DNA from: Alistipes sp.
GTDB lineage: Bacteria > Bacteroidota > Bacteroidia > Bacteroidales > Rikenellaceae
Reading direction: 5' to 3'
Assembly (NCBI GenBank): GCA_017465055.1
Contig: JAFTWZ010000019.1
Coordinates: 1-64,000, forward strand
DNA: 64,000 nt
Below, piece after piece: positions 42,088-51,437 of the stretch. Made by a program: the position numbers and the translations under genes. The notes under the pieces are model-generated. The model saw only the letters and a list, made by a program, of their open reading frames with translations. It did not search any database and was not told where the DNA came from. Every line of letters starts with the position of its first letter. Positions within the stretch are counted from its first letter, which is position 1.

Positions 42088-43716
42088 ATGAAACTCTCTA
42101 AACCAAAGTACATATTTGTCACAGGAGGTGTAGCCTCGTCGCTTGGCAAGGGTATCATCTCGGCATCTATAGCACGCCTGCTTCAGGCACGTGGATACTC
42201 GGTGACGATACAGAAGCTCGACCCATATATCAACGTCGACCCAGGTACGCTCAACCCCTACGAGCACGGCGAGTGCTACGTTACCGAGGATGGCACCGAG
42301 ACCGACCTTGACTTGGGCCACTACGAGCGTTTCACCTCGATACAGACCACGCGCAACAACAACGTGACCACGGGTAAGATCTACCAGTGTGTCATCGAGA
42401 AGGAGCGTAGCGGTGAGTTCTTGGGCAAGACCGTGCAGGTAATTCCGCACATCACCGACGAGATTAAGCGTCGCGTGCAGCTGCTGGGAGCTACGAAGAA
42501 GTACGACGTCATCATCACCGAGATTGGTGGTACGGTGGGCGATATCGAGTCGCTACCGTTTATCGAGTCGGTACGTCAGCTACGCTACGAGCTTGGCTAC
42601 CAGAACACCGTACTTGTACACCTTACGCTTATCCCATATATGGCCGCTTCGGGCGAGCTCAAGACCAAGCCTACGCAGCACTCCGTAAAGGAGCTTCTGT
42701 CGTATGGTCTTCAGCCCGATATCCTCGTACTACGCTCCGAGCACGACCTGAGCCAGGAGATTCGCCGCAAGGTGGCACTCTTCTGCAACGTGACCCCCGA
42801 GGCCGTTGTTCAATCTATCGACGTGCCTACAATCTATGAGGTACCTCTGCGTATGCACGCTCAGAACCTCGATGGCGTACTCCTCGAGAAGCTCGGTTTG
42901 GAGTCGGAGCAGGAGCCAAATATGAAGGAGTGGGAGGCATTTGTCGAGCGTATCAAGAATCCTAAGAGCGTGGTAGACATCGCCCTTGTAGGTAAGTATA
43001 CCGAACTGCCCGATGCTTATAAGTCAATCAGCGAGTCGTTCATCCACGCTGGCGCGGTAAACGAGGTTAAGGTTAAGCTCCACTACGTCAACTCCGAGCG
43101 TCTCACCATCGACAACGTAGGCGAGCACCTCGGCTCTATGTCGGCCATTATGGTAGCTCCAGGCTTCGGCAACCGCGGCATCGAGGGTAAGCTCACGGCC
43201 GTGCGCTATGCCCGCGAGAACAACGTGCCATTCTTCGGCATCTGCCTCGGTATGCAGTGCGCCGTTATTGAGTTTGCGCGCAACGTCCTCGGCTGGCACG
43301 ACGCCAACTCGAGCGAGATGGCGCAGACGAAGCACTGCGTTATCGACCTTATGGAGGAGCAGAAGAAGATTACGGCTAAGGGCGGCACTATGCGTCTTGG
43401 CGGCTACCCTTGCCACCTCGAGGCAGGCTCGCGCGCTGCTGAGGCCTACGGTTCGGAGGATGTTGTCGAGCGTCACCGCCACCGCTATGAGTTTAACAAC
43501 GCCTTTATCGCCGACTTCGAGGCAGCGGGTATGAAGGCCACAGGTCTCAACCCCGACAATGGCCTTGTGGAGGTTGTCGAGATTCCTGCGCACCGCTGGT
43601 TTGTGGGCACTCAGTATCACCCCGAGTACCACTCTACGGCAGCAAATCCTCATCCATTGTTCGTGCGTTTTGTTCAAGAGGCGCTCAAATATCGCGATGA
43701 GAGAGCGGCAAAATAG
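42088..43716 (+). CDS. pyrG: CTP synthase
   Basis: The 542-residue enzyme makes CTP from UTP, ATP and glutamine. The synthetase domain (about 1-270) begins with KYIFVTGGVASSLGKGI, then DPYINVDPGTLNPYEHGE. The glutamine amidotransferase domain has its nucleophile Cys386 in FFGICLGMQCAV and the His-x-Glu in GTQYHPEYHS near the end. The length is standard. It lies 194 bp after the DUF349 gene; that spacer contains phrases like GCGGAGTGTGATT but no clear promoter. Confidence 0.97.
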   Translation: MKLSKPKYIFVTGGVASSLGKGIISASIARLLQARGYSVTIQKLDPYINVDPGTLNPYEHGECYVTEDGTETDLDLGHYERFTSIQTTRNNNVTTGKIYQCVIEKERSGEFLGKTVQVIPHITDEIKRRVQLLGATKKYDVIITEIGGTVGDIESLPFIESVRQLRYELGYQNTVLVHLTLIPYMAASGELKTKPTQHSVKELLSYGLQPDILVLRSEHDLSQEIRRKVALFCNVTPEAVVQSIDVPTIYEVPLRMHAQNLDGVLLEKLGLESEQEPNMKEWEAFVERIKNPKSVVDIALVGKYTELPDAYKSISESFIHAGAVNEVKVKLHYVNSERLTIDNVGEHLGSMSAIMVAPGFGNRGIEGKLTAVRYARENNVPFFGICLGMQCAVIEFARNVLGWHDANSSEMAQTKHCVIDLMEEQKKITAKGGTMRLGGYPCHLEAGSRAAEAYGSEDVVERHRHRYEFNNAFIADFEAAGMKATGLNPDNGLVEVVEIPAHRWFVGTQYHPEYHSTAANPHPLFVRFVQEALKYRDERAAK

Positions 43717-43791
43717 TTTTTGACTATCTTTGACGCCGAAAATGAGTTTAACTAAATAATTAAGTAAAGAGAGTTTTACTAACAACACGGA

Positions 43792-45723
43792 ATGGATAAA
43801 AAGACGATTATTGGTATCGTGCTGATGGTTGCGGTCTTCGTAGGCTTCTCGTTCTACCAGAGCTACGAGATGGGGCAGCAGCAGGAGATACTCAAGGAGA
43901 GAGCCAAGAAGGAGCAGGCCGAGAGAGCACAGCGTATTGCCGAGGCAGAGGCCGAGCGTATGCTCGAGGAGAGTATGACCGACGAGGAGCGCGCCCTGCG
44001 CGACTCTATCGAGCTTGTGGAGCGAACTAATGCCGAGATCTATCACCACGGCGCTGCACTCTACGCAGCACTCGAGGGCGACTCGCAGTTAGACACCGTG
44101 CGCAACGATGTTATGAGCGTGGTGTTCGACAACCGAGGCGGTAAGATTGTAGACGTGACACTTAATAACTACACGCGCTACGACGATACGGAGCGCACGG
44201 AGCCTGTTAAGATGATAGCTCCTGGCTCGGCCAAGATGGGATTGCAGCTATATCGCAACAACTCTAAGGAGCCACTCAATACCAACGACTACCTATTCAC
44301 CCCTCACATTGCAGAGTACGACGACCACACGGTGGTAACTATGTCGCTTAGGGTAGATACCGACGCTGCCATAGAGTATGTCTATACGGTATACAACACT
44401 GGCGATGCCAGCCGCGACTACCTCATAGACTTTACCATCAAGCAGAGTGGTATCGATCACCTGCTCAGCAGCCCCGATAGGCTCACTCTCGACTGGAGCA
44501 ACCGCTCGATGCAGAACGAGCGCAGCTTCCAGAATGAGTCTATGGCCTCGAACATACTATATATGAGCGATGGCGATACGGACGAGTTGGACGCTTCGGG
44601 CGAAGAGGAGGAGCTCGAAGAGCTGAAATGGTTGGCACTTAAGCAGCAGTACTTCACCTCGGCACTTATGGCCGAGGGCAGCTTCGAGGCTACAGCCTCG
44701 TTTAAGACGGCTAAGGACGAGACCGTAGGCTTTATCAAGGAGTACAACACCGAGATAAGCATCCCACACAGCGCGGCCGATGCGCAGCACAACCTCGCCC
44801 TCTATTACGGCCCTAACGACTTCAAAATTATGAAGCACGTAGAGTTCAAGGGTCAGGATGCAGATTTGGAGGAGATTATCCCTATGGGCGGTCTTCTAAT
44901 CGGCTGGTGGAACAAGATTGTAACCATCCCGATCTTCCACTGGCTCAGCGACCACGGTCTTAGCTTCGGCCTTATCATCCTGGTGCTCACGTTGCTTGTT
45001 AAGTTGGTTATCCTGCCACTTACCTACAAGAGCTATATGTCTACGGCAAAGATGCGCGCCGTGCGTCCCGAGCTGGAGGCTATCAACGCCAAGTATCCTA
45101 ATCCGGACGACGCTATGAAGAAGCAGCAGGCGACGATGGAGCTATACCAGAAGGTAGGCATCAGCCCTATGGGTGGCTGTCTACCGCTGCTTATCCAGAT
45201 GCCTATCCTGTGGGCTATGTTCCGCTTCTTCCCAGCAAGTATCGAGCTTCGTGGCGAAGGTTTCCTCTGGGCCAACGACCTCTCGACATACGATAGCGTC
45301 ATCGATCTTCCTTTCAGCATACCATTCTATGGCGACCACGTGAGCCTCTTCGCTCTGCTTATGGCCTTAGCTCTATTTGGCTACTCGTTCCTCACGTATA
45401 AGCAGCAGGCGGCTACCACCGCAGGCCAGCCAGGTGCCGGCGTGATGAAGTTTATGATGGTATACTTTATGCCCGTTATGATGCTCTTCTTCTTCAACAA
45501 CTACTCGTCGGGCTTGTGCTACTACTACTTCCTATCGCAGATCTTCACGATGATCATTATGTTTGCGATACGTCGTAGCGTCGACGACGAGAAGGTTCGC
45601 GCCAAGCTCTTGGCACATAAGCCTAAGAAGAAGTCGCGTTTCCAGGAGCGCTACGAGGAGGCACTGCGCCAGCAGCAGGAGCAGATGACCGTAAACCGCG
45701 AGCAGCGCCGCCAGCGCCGATAG
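43792..45723 (+). CDS. yidC: Membrane protein insertase YidC
   Basis: The 643-residue inner-membrane insertase has TM1 at residues about 5-24, a large periplasmic beta domain (about 60-350), and a C-terminal YidC/Oxa1 core with five segments. The core contains FGLIILVLTLLVKLVILPLT with the conserved Arg/Lys-adjacent groove, the cytoplasmic KMRAVRPELEAINAKYPN hairpin, and GCLPLLIQMPILWAMFRFF. The C-terminus is rich in basic residues and Gln, suited to ribosome contact. A possible -7 box (TATCTTTG, near 43725) lies between pyrG and yidC. Confidence 0.96.
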   Translation: MDKKTIIGIVLMVAVFVGFSFYQSYEMGQQQEILKERAKKEQAERAQRIAEAEAERMLEESMTDEERALRDSIELVERTNAEIYHHGAALYAALEGDSQLDTVRNDVMSVVFDNRGGKIVDVTLNNYTRYDDTERTEPVKMIAPGSAKMGLQLYRNNSKEPLNTNDYLFTPHIAEYDDHTVVTMSLRVDTDAAIEYVYTVYNTGDASRDYLIDFTIKQSGIDHLLSSPDRLTLDWSNRSMQNERSFQNESMASNILYMSDGDTDELDASGEEEELEELKWLALKQQYFTSALMAEGSFEATASFKTAKDETVGFIKEYNTEISIPHSAADAQHNLALYYGPNDFKIMKHVEFKGQDADLEEIIPMGGLLIGWWNKIVTIPIFHWLSDHGLSFGLIILVLTLLVKLVILPLTYKSYMSTAKMRAVRPELEAINAKYPNPDDAMKKQQATMELYQKVGISPMGGCLPLLIQMPILWAMFRFFPASIELRGEGFLWANDLSTYDSVIDLPFSIPFYGDHVSLFALLMALALFGYSFLTYKQQAATTAGQPGAGVMKFMMVYFMPVMMLFFFNNYSSGLCYYYFLSQIFTMIIMFAIRRSVDDEKVRAKLLAHKPKKKSRFQERYEEALRQQQEQMTVNREQRRQRR

Positions 45724-45788
45724 CGCGCACACGTGCGTACGCATACGCGGGTCAGTGTACGCATACGCGAGTTATAAAATATGTGACA

Positions 45789-45828
45789 AACGTGGGGTTA
45801 TCCTTGTATGGATAGCTCCACGTTTTTC
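45789..45828 (+). terminator. Terminator of yidC
   Basis: AACGTGG(G)GTTATCC pairs with GGATA(G)CTCCACGTT around TTGTAT, followed by TTTT. Confidence 0.8.
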
Positions 45829-45865
45829 GTTATTGCTGAGGTGGCTGGCGTGTGGAAATTTTTTT

Positions 45866-45884
45866 GGGGGGGGTGCGGGGGGGG
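45866..45884 (+). repeat. Two G8 tracts separated by TGC
   Basis: Eight G (45866-45873), TGC and eight G (45877-45884) directly precede the element at 45886. Such runs could slip or contribute to a G-quadruplex; two runs alone could do so only by folding within each run. Confidence 0.7.
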
Positions 45885-45885
45885 T

Positions 45886-46017
45886 ATGGGTTTTTATGGG
45901 TTAATATGAGTTGCTATGAGTTGCTATGGGTTAATATGACGGGATGGCAGGTGCGTTTACCACGTAGTCGCTTACATAGAAACCCATCTTAACCCATCTT
46001 AACTCATCTTAACTCAC
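45886..46017. repeat. Element family 2 (10-bp arm units), copy 3, most regular
   Basis: Five left units start every 10 bp exactly (45886, 45896, 45906, 45916, 45926: ATGGGTTTTT, ATGGGTTAAT, ATGAGTTGCT twice, ATGGGTTAAT). The 45-bp core is 45936-45980. Four right units start at 45981, 45991, 46001 and 46011 (AACCCATCTT twice, AACTCATCTT, AACTCACAAA). The remaining spacer to the hydrogenase promoter holds a short pyrimidine-rich stretch and nothing else. Confidence 0.85.
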
Positions 46018-46155
46018 AAACTCCCTAATCTCCCTCCACTCTCCCTGAAATCCTCCGAAAAAGAGTGGCCCGCGAGGCAAAAAACTATATTCCAACACGA
46101 CAAATAACTATATAGTATGTAAAAGTAAAGTTGATGGATAAAAAAGTGCAATAAA

Positions 46156-46188
46156 TTTGTACGATTGGCGTAAAATTTATTACCTTTG
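46156..46188 (+). promoter_or_regulatory. Promoter of the hydAEGF operon
   Basis: TTTG (46156-46159), a 21-nt spacer and TACCTTTG (46181-46188). The start codon is at 46216. Confidence 0.65.
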
Positions 46189-46215
46189 TTACATTGAAAA
46201 CCCAACTTTTATCGT

Positions 46216-47664
46216 ATGGCTATTAAGAATAACGTTATGATTGTGCGCCAGAGACTTCTTACGAAACTCGTAAGCCTCTGGAATGAGGGACACCTCGTCG
46301 AGAAGATTGACCGTGTGCCCATCGAGTTTAGCCCCCGCAACTCACAGGTTCGCGGCCGCTGCTGTATACACAAGGAGCGCGCAGTGTGGAAGTATAAGTC
46401 GCTGCCACTTCTGGGCTATGATATGACCGATGAGAAGGATGAGCTTATGCCACTGTCGGCATATGCACAGATGGCCCTCGATCGCGAGAAGATCAAGGAT
46501 AACATTATGTGTGTCATCGACGAGGCTTGCTCGTCGTGCGTACGCACAAACTACGATATCACAAACCTCTGTCGTGGCTGCGTGGCACGTGCCTGCGAGC
46601 ACGCCTGCCCTAAGGGAGCTATCGAGTTCGACCCCGACACATCGCAGGGTAAGATCAACCACAAGGTCTGCATCAGCTGCGGTAAGTGTTTCGCGGCTTG
46701 CCCCTACCACGCTATCGTATACATCCCCGTACCTTGCGAGGAGGCTTGCCCCGTGGGCGCTATCTCGAAGGACGAGTACGGCGTAGAGCATATCGACGAG
46801 TCGAAGTGTATCTACTGCGGTAAGTGTATGAACGCCTGCCCATTCGGTGCTATCTTCGAGATTTCGCAGGTATTCGATATCCTGCAGGCTATACGTCGCG
46901 GCGAGGAGGTAGTGGCTATGGTCGCTCCATCAATCCTCTCGCAGTACAACGTACCTACCGAGCAGGTATACGGCGCTATCAAGGCCATAGGATTCAAGGA
47001 CGTCATCGAGGTAGCTCGCGGTGCCGAGATCACCACCGAGCGCGAGACGCACGAGTTTGCCGAGAAGATGGAGGAGGGTCAGCCATTTATGACCACCTCG
47101 TGCTGCCCATCGTATATGGAGATGGCACGCAAGCACGCTCCAGAGCTTCAGAAGTATATCTCTACGACATACTCACCAATGATCTACACAGCAGAGATTG
47201 CTCGCGAGAAGTATCCTAACGCTAAGTTAGTATTCGTAGGCCCTTGTATCGCTAAGCGTAAGGAGGTACGCCGCGAGGACGTAGCTGGCAAGGTAGACTT
47301 CGTGCTTACCTACGAGGAGATTCACGCAATACTCGGCGGTATGAACATCGAGCTTGGCGAGGCACACGTTCACCCCGTGGAGTGCGCATCGCGTCGCTCG
47401 GCACACGGCTTTGCCGAGAATGGCGGTGTGACAGCGGCAGTTAAGGAGCTTGTTGCAGGCAAGATCGACTTCACGACGTTGCAGATTGCTGGCCTCAACA
47501 AGAAGAATGTGGCACTGCTGAAGGCCTATGGCAAGAGCGGCAAGGCCCCAGCACAGTTTATCGAGGTTATGGTATGCGATGGCGGATGTATCTCTGGCCC
47601 GAGCGTACATACGGCCTATGGCGACGGCAAGAAGACCTTCGATGCCGAGCTTAAGAAGCGATAG
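46216..47664 (+). CDS. [FeFe] hydrogenase, monomeric, group B-like
   Basis: The 482-residue enzyme either makes or oxidises H2. The N-terminal half carries many cysteines for iron-sulfur clusters: Cys105/108/119/122/127/131, then CISCGKCFAACP (152-162), PCEEACP (173-179) and CIYCGKCMNACP (198-209). The H-cluster domain has TTSCCPSY (293-300), GPCIAKRKE (342-350) and VMVCDGGCISG (451-461). The TSCCPS and GPC variants, in place of TSCCPGW and MPC, point to group B rather than the classic group A. No partner electron-bifurcation subunits are encoded nearby. The three maturase genes follow at 2, 2 and 12 bp. Confidence 0.9.
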   Translation: MAIKNNVMIVRQRLLTKLVSLWNEGHLVEKIDRVPIEFSPRNSQVRGRCCIHKERAVWKYKSLPLLGYDMTDEKDELMPLSAYAQMALDREKIKDNIMCVIDEACSSCVRTNYDITNLCRGCVARACEHACPKGAIEFDPDTSQGKINHKVCISCGKCFAACPYHAIVYIPVPCEEACPVGAISKDEYGVEHIDESKCIYCGKCMNACPFGAIFEISQVFDILQAIRRGEEVVAMVAPSILSQYNVPTEQVYGAIKAIGFKDVIEVARGAEITTERETHEFAEKMEEGQPFMTTSCCPSYMEMARKHAPELQKYISTTYSPMIYTAEIAREKYPNAKLVFVGPCIAKRKEVRREDVAGKVDFVLTYEEIHAILGGMNIELGEAHVHPVECASRRSAHGFAENGGVTAAVKELVAGKIDFTTLQIAGLNKKNVALLKAYGKSGKAPAQFIEVMVCDGGCISGPSVHTAYGDGKKTFDAELKKR

Positions 47665-47666
47665 TA

Positions 47667-48719
47667 ATGAGAGAGTTGGTTGAGCAGCTGGCGTCAAGTC
47701 ACAGTCTCGACGCAAAGAGCCTGGGCGCACTCATCGATGCGTGTGCCGCAGATCCGAGCGTGCTACAACTTCTCCGCGATAATGCCGTCCGAACTGCACG
47801 CCAGCAGTTCGGACTTGGCATCTATATACGCGGACTTATCGAGCTGTCGAGCTACTGCCGTGCCGACTGCCTCTACTGCGGTCTTAGGCGTAGCAACCGC
47901 ACGGCCGAGCGATATAGGCTTACGGCCGAGGAGGTTATGGAGTGCTGCAAGGAGGGCTATGCGCTGGGTTTTCGCACCTTCGTACTCCAGGGTGGCGAGG
48001 ATGGCACGCACTCGGATGATTGGCTCGTAGAGCTACTATCGCGTATGCGCAGTCACTACCCCGACGTGGCCATAACACTGTCGCTGGGCGAGCGCAGCGA
48101 GGAGTCGTACATACGCCTACGCCGCGCAGGAGCCAACCGCTACCTGTTGCGCCACGAGGCGGCCAACGAGACGCTCTACGACTCGCTACACCCCTCGGGT
48201 CGAGGCATCAAGCACCGCTTAGGCTGCATCGAGGCGTTGCAACGTGCCGACTACCAGGTGGGTATGGGTATGATGATAGGCGTCAAGGGACAAACGACGG
48301 AGCATATTGTCGAGGATTTGAAGCTTATCGAGCGATATCGGCCACAGATGGTGGGCATAGGCCCCTTCCTGCCCCACCACGCTACCCCACTGGGCAACGA
48401 GCCTAAGGGTAGCCTTACACTGACACTTGCGGCGGTAGCCATAGCGCGACTTATGCTCCCCAAAGCATTGATACCGTCGACTACGGCACTGGCAACGCTA
48501 TCGCCTACGGGTCGCCTCGAGGGCATACTCTCGGGCGCAAACGTGGTGATGCCCAACCTCTCGCCATCGGACGTGAGGGCCAAGTATGCCATATACGAGA
48601 ATAAAGCCTCGTGGGGTCGTGAGGCAGCCGAGGGACTAAATGCTCTGGAGCAGGAGCTTAGCACCATAGGCTACCATATAGACTACTCGCGAGGAGATTT
48701 TAACAACCAAAACAACTAA
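47667..48719 (+). CDS. hydE: [FeFe] hydrogenase maturase HydE (radical SAM)
   Basis: The 350-residue radical S-adenosylmethionine enzyme takes part in building the dithiomethylamine bridge of the H-cluster. The cluster motif is Cys64-x3-Cys68-x2-Cys71 (SSYCRADCLYCG). It also has VLQGGEDG (about 107-114) as SAM-binding region, the NRYLLRHEA segment (about 157-165) and GMMIGVKGQTTEHIVEDL (about 195-212). The start is 2 bp after hydA. Confidence 0.94.
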   Translation: MRELVEQLASSHSLDAKSLGALIDACAADPSVLQLLRDNAVRTARQQFGLGIYIRGLIELSSYCRADCLYCGLRRSNRTAERYRLTAEEVMECCKEGYALGFRTFVLQGGEDGTHSDDWLVELLSRMRSHYPDVAITLSLGERSEESYIRLRRAGANRYLLRHEAANETLYDSLHPSGRGIKHRLGCIEALQRADYQVGMGMMIGVKGQTTEHIVEDLKLIERYRPQMVGIGPFLPHHATPLGNEPKGSLTLTLAAVAIARLMLPKALIPSTTALATLSPTGRLEGILSGANVVMPNLSPSDVRAKYAIYENKASWGREAAEGLNALEQELSTIGYHIDYSRGDFNNQNN

Positions 48720-48721
48720 TT

Positions 48722-50152
48722 ATGAGCGAAATAAGATACAACGTACACTCGGAGCGTGCCGAGGAGTTTATCCACGATGGCGAGATACGTGCCACGCTGG
48801 AGTATGCACGCGAGCACCGAGCAGACCGAGCACTGATTGAGGAGATACTACGTAAGGCCGAGGAGGGTAATGGTATATCTCATCGCGAAGCTGCAGTGCT
48901 TATCGAGGTTGAGGATAAGGAGGTTGAGGAACGTATCTACTCAATCGCTCGACGCCTCAAGGAGCGCATCTATGGCAACCGCATAGTTATGTTTGCGCCC
49001 CTCTATCTGTCGAACCACTGCGTTAATGGCTGCGTATACTGCCCCTACCACGCTAAGAATAGAACCATACCGCGCCGTAAGCTCACGCAGGAGGAGATAC
49101 GCCGCGAGGTTATCGCCCTGCAGGATATGGGGCACAAGCGTCTGGCGCTGGAGACTGGCGAGCACCCCAAGCTCAGCCCTATAAAGTACGTTCTGGAGTC
49201 TATCGATACCATCTACTCTATCCACCACAAGAATGGAGCTATACGCCGCGTAAATGTCAACATTGCGGCGACCACCGTCGAGAACTACACCCGACTTAAG
49301 GATGCAGGCATAGGCACCTATATCCTCTTCGAGGAGACCTACGACAAGGCCGCCTACGAGCGCCTGCACCCCACAGGCCCTAAGAGCGACTGGGCCTACC
49401 ACACCGAGGCTATGGATCGCGCTATGATGGGCGGCATCGACGACGTGGGCGTAGGAGCGCTATTCGGTCTGTCGAACTACCGCTACGACGTGGTGGGCAT
49501 CCTTATGCACGCCGAGCACCTCGAGGCGCGCTTCGGCGTCGGCCCTCACACCATCAGCGTGCCACGTATTCGTCCTGCCGACGACATAGACCCTAAGGAC
49601 TTCCCCGATGCCGTTACCGACGAGGTATTCCGCCGCATCGTCGCCGTGCTGCGCATAGCAGTACCATACACTGGTATGATTGTATCTACGCGCGAGTCAA
49701 AGCGTTCGCGCGAGCTGGTTCTCGACGTCGGCGTATCGCAGCTTAGCGGAGGCTCGAAGACCAGCGTGGGAGGCTATGCCGAGGGCATCGAGGACGCCGA
49801 GGAGTCGGCGCAGTTCGACATCTCGGACAACCGCACGCTCGACGAGATTGTGGGCTGGCTTTTAGAGCTTGGCTACATACCGAGCTTCTGCACCGCCTGC
49901 TACCGCGAGGGGCGCACGGGCGATAGGTTTATGTCGCTGGCAAAGCGCGGTCTGATCGGCAACTGCTGCGCGCCAAATGCCCTTATGACCCTTGCTGAGT
50001 ACCTCGAGGATTACGCCTCGCCAGCCGTAAAGGTCGAGGGCGCGAAGATGATTGACCGCCTAACGAAGATTATCCCCTCGGAGAAGGTGCGTCGCATCAC
50101 CGAGGAGAACCTGAAGGCGATAGTCGAGGGTAAGCGCGATTTTAGATTCTAA
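48722..50152 (+). CDS. hydG: [FeFe] hydrogenase maturase HydG (radical SAM tyrosine lyase)
   Basis: The 476-residue enzyme splits tyrosine to give the CO and cyanide ligands of the H-cluster. The radical SAM cluster motif is Cys100-x3-Cys104-x2-Cys107 (NHCVNGCVYCPYH). The second, C-terminal cluster that binds the extra iron is Cys390-x2-Cys393-x22-Cys416, matching the family pattern that separates HydG from ThiH. It lies 2 bp after hydE and 12 bp before hydF, so translation is probably coupled. Confidence 0.96.
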   Translation: MSEIRYNVHSERAEEFIHDGEIRATLEYAREHRADRALIEEILRKAEEGNGISHREAAVLIEVEDKEVEERIYSIARRLKERIYGNRIVMFAPLYLSNHCVNGCVYCPYHAKNRTIPRRKLTQEEIRREVIALQDMGHKRLALETGEHPKLSPIKYVLESIDTIYSIHHKNGAIRRVNVNIAATTVENYTRLKDAGIGTYILFEETYDKAAYERLHPTGPKSDWAYHTEAMDRAMMGGIDDVGVGALFGLSNYRYDVVGILMHAEHLEARFGVGPHTISVPRIRPADDIDPKDFPDAVTDEVFRRIVAVLRIAVPYTGMIVSTRESKRSRELVLDVGVSQLSGGSKTSVGGYAEGIEDAEESAQFDISDNRTLDEIVGWLLELGYIPSFCTACYREGRTGDRFMSLAKRGLIGNCCAPNALMTLAEYLEDYASPAVKVEGAKMIDRLTKIIPSEKVRRITEENLKAIVEGKRDFRF

Positions 50153-50164
50153 CACAGAGCAATA

Positions 50165-51349
50165 ATGGCAGCTACAACACCTATATCGGAGCGAGTGCAC
50201 ATAGCAATATTCGGGCGCACCAACGATGGAAAGTCGACGCTGATGAATCGTCTGGTAGGCCACGACGTGGCTATCGTATCGGATAAGCCAGGCACGACGA
50301 CCGACCCCGTGCAGAAGGCCCTCGAGGTAAATGGCTTAGGAGCTGCGGTGCTGGTCGACACCCCAGGCTTAGACGACACTACGGAGCTTGGCGGCGAGCG
50401 TATGGCCCGCACGGCGAAGGTTCTGGATAAGACCGACATAGCCATCGTACTATTTAGCTTGGCAGAGGGTGCTTCTCAGCTACGCATTATCGAGGAGTGC
50501 CGCATACGCGAGATACCTACAATCGTGGTACTGAACAAGATAGACGCCACTACCGACCTCGAGGCTACGGTTAACTCTCTATCGGCACTTACGAAGCACC
50601 GCGTGATAGCCATCAGCGCTCTTACGGGCGAGGGCATCGAGACGCTACGTCAGGCGATAGTGGATAGCTATAAGCAGGAGGAGCGCCTCATCACCGAGGG
50701 GTTCTGCAAGGCTGGCGATAACGTGCTGCTGGTGATGCCTCAGGATAAATCGGCACCTAAAGGACGACTGATACAGCCCCAGGTGCAGACCATCCGCGAG
50801 CTTCTGGATCGTGGCTGCACGCCCATTTGCTGCACGCCCGACCGTATGGCCGCAACGCTGGCATCGCTGGCATCGCCTCCAGAGCTTATAATCACAGACT
50901 CTCAGGCCTTCAACGAGGTGTACAGCCTCAAGCCCGAGGCCTCGACGCTCACCTCGTTCTCGATACTCTTTGCACGCTACAAGGGCGATATAGCGCTCTT
51001 TGTCGAGGGTGTGAAGGCCTTAGAGAGGATAACACCCCAGTCGCGCATACTCATCGCCGAGGCCTGCACACATACGCCTCAAAACGAGGATATAGGGCGC
51101 GTCAAGCTGCCACGCCTACTGCGTAAGAGGTTTGGCGAGGAGCTGAGCATCGACATCGTAGGTGGCGCAGACTACCCCGAGCAGCTCGGCAACTACGACC
51201 TTGTGATACACTGCGGCGCCTGTATGTTCAACCGCAAGCACGTGCTTAGCCGCATAGAGCGCGCGCGACAGCAGGGCGTGGCGATAACAAACTACGGAGT
51301 GATACTGGCGGCACTTACGGGCATACTCGACAAGGTGCGCACGGCGTAG
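50165..51349 (+). CDS. hydF: [FeFe] hydrogenase maturase HydF (GTPase scaffold)
   Basis: The 394-residue GTPase carries and delivers the two-iron precursor to hydrogenase. The G domain has Walker A GRTNDGKST (17-25), DTPG (65-68) and NKID (124-127). The C-terminal cluster-binding domain has Cys301-x-His303 and His349-Cys350-x2-Cys353 (EACTHTP and VIHCGACMFNRK). It ends the operon. No terminator is evident before the hpt promoter. Confidence 0.95.
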   Translation: MAATTPISERVHIAIFGRTNDGKSTLMNRLVGHDVAIVSDKPGTTTDPVQKALEVNGLGAAVLVDTPGLDDTTELGGERMARTAKVLDKTDIAIVLFSLAEGASQLRIIEECRIREIPTIVVLNKIDATTDLEATVNSLSALTKHRVIAISALTGEGIETLRQAIVDSYKQEERLITEGFCKAGDNVLLVMPQDKSAPKGRLIQPQVQTIRELLDRGCTPICCTPDRMAATLASLASPPELIITDSQAFNEVYSLKPEASTLTSFSILFARYKGDIALFVEGVKALERITPQSRILIAEACTHTPQNEDIGRVKLPRLLRKRFGEELSIDIVGGADYPEQLGNYDLVIHCGACMFNRKHVLSRIERARQQGVAITNYGVILAALTGILDKVRTA

Positions 51350-51353
51350 GCAA

Positions 51354-51385
51354 TTTGGTAGTTGTGCGAAAAATTCGTAACTTTG
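51354..51385 (+). promoter_or_regulatory. Promoter of hpt-queE
   Basis: TTTG (51354-51357), a 20-nt spacer and TAACTTTG (51378-51385), starting 5 bp after the hydF stop codon. Confidence 0.65.
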
Positions 51386-51437
51386 GAGAGTTATTTACCG
51401 ATGTAATAGTACATCCCTTAAGAAACACTATAAAGCT

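Noticed and set aside
43024..44049. 341-residue reverse-strand open frame across pyrG and yidC
   Set aside because: It overlaps two certain genes, and its composition (Leu/Val/His-rich) is that of an antisense shadow in GC-biased codons.
45886..46017. Telomere-like or CRISPR interpretation of the GGGTTA-type 10-bp units
   Set aside because: The units are inverted on either side of a fixed core, only 2-6 long, and occur between genes inside the chromosome.
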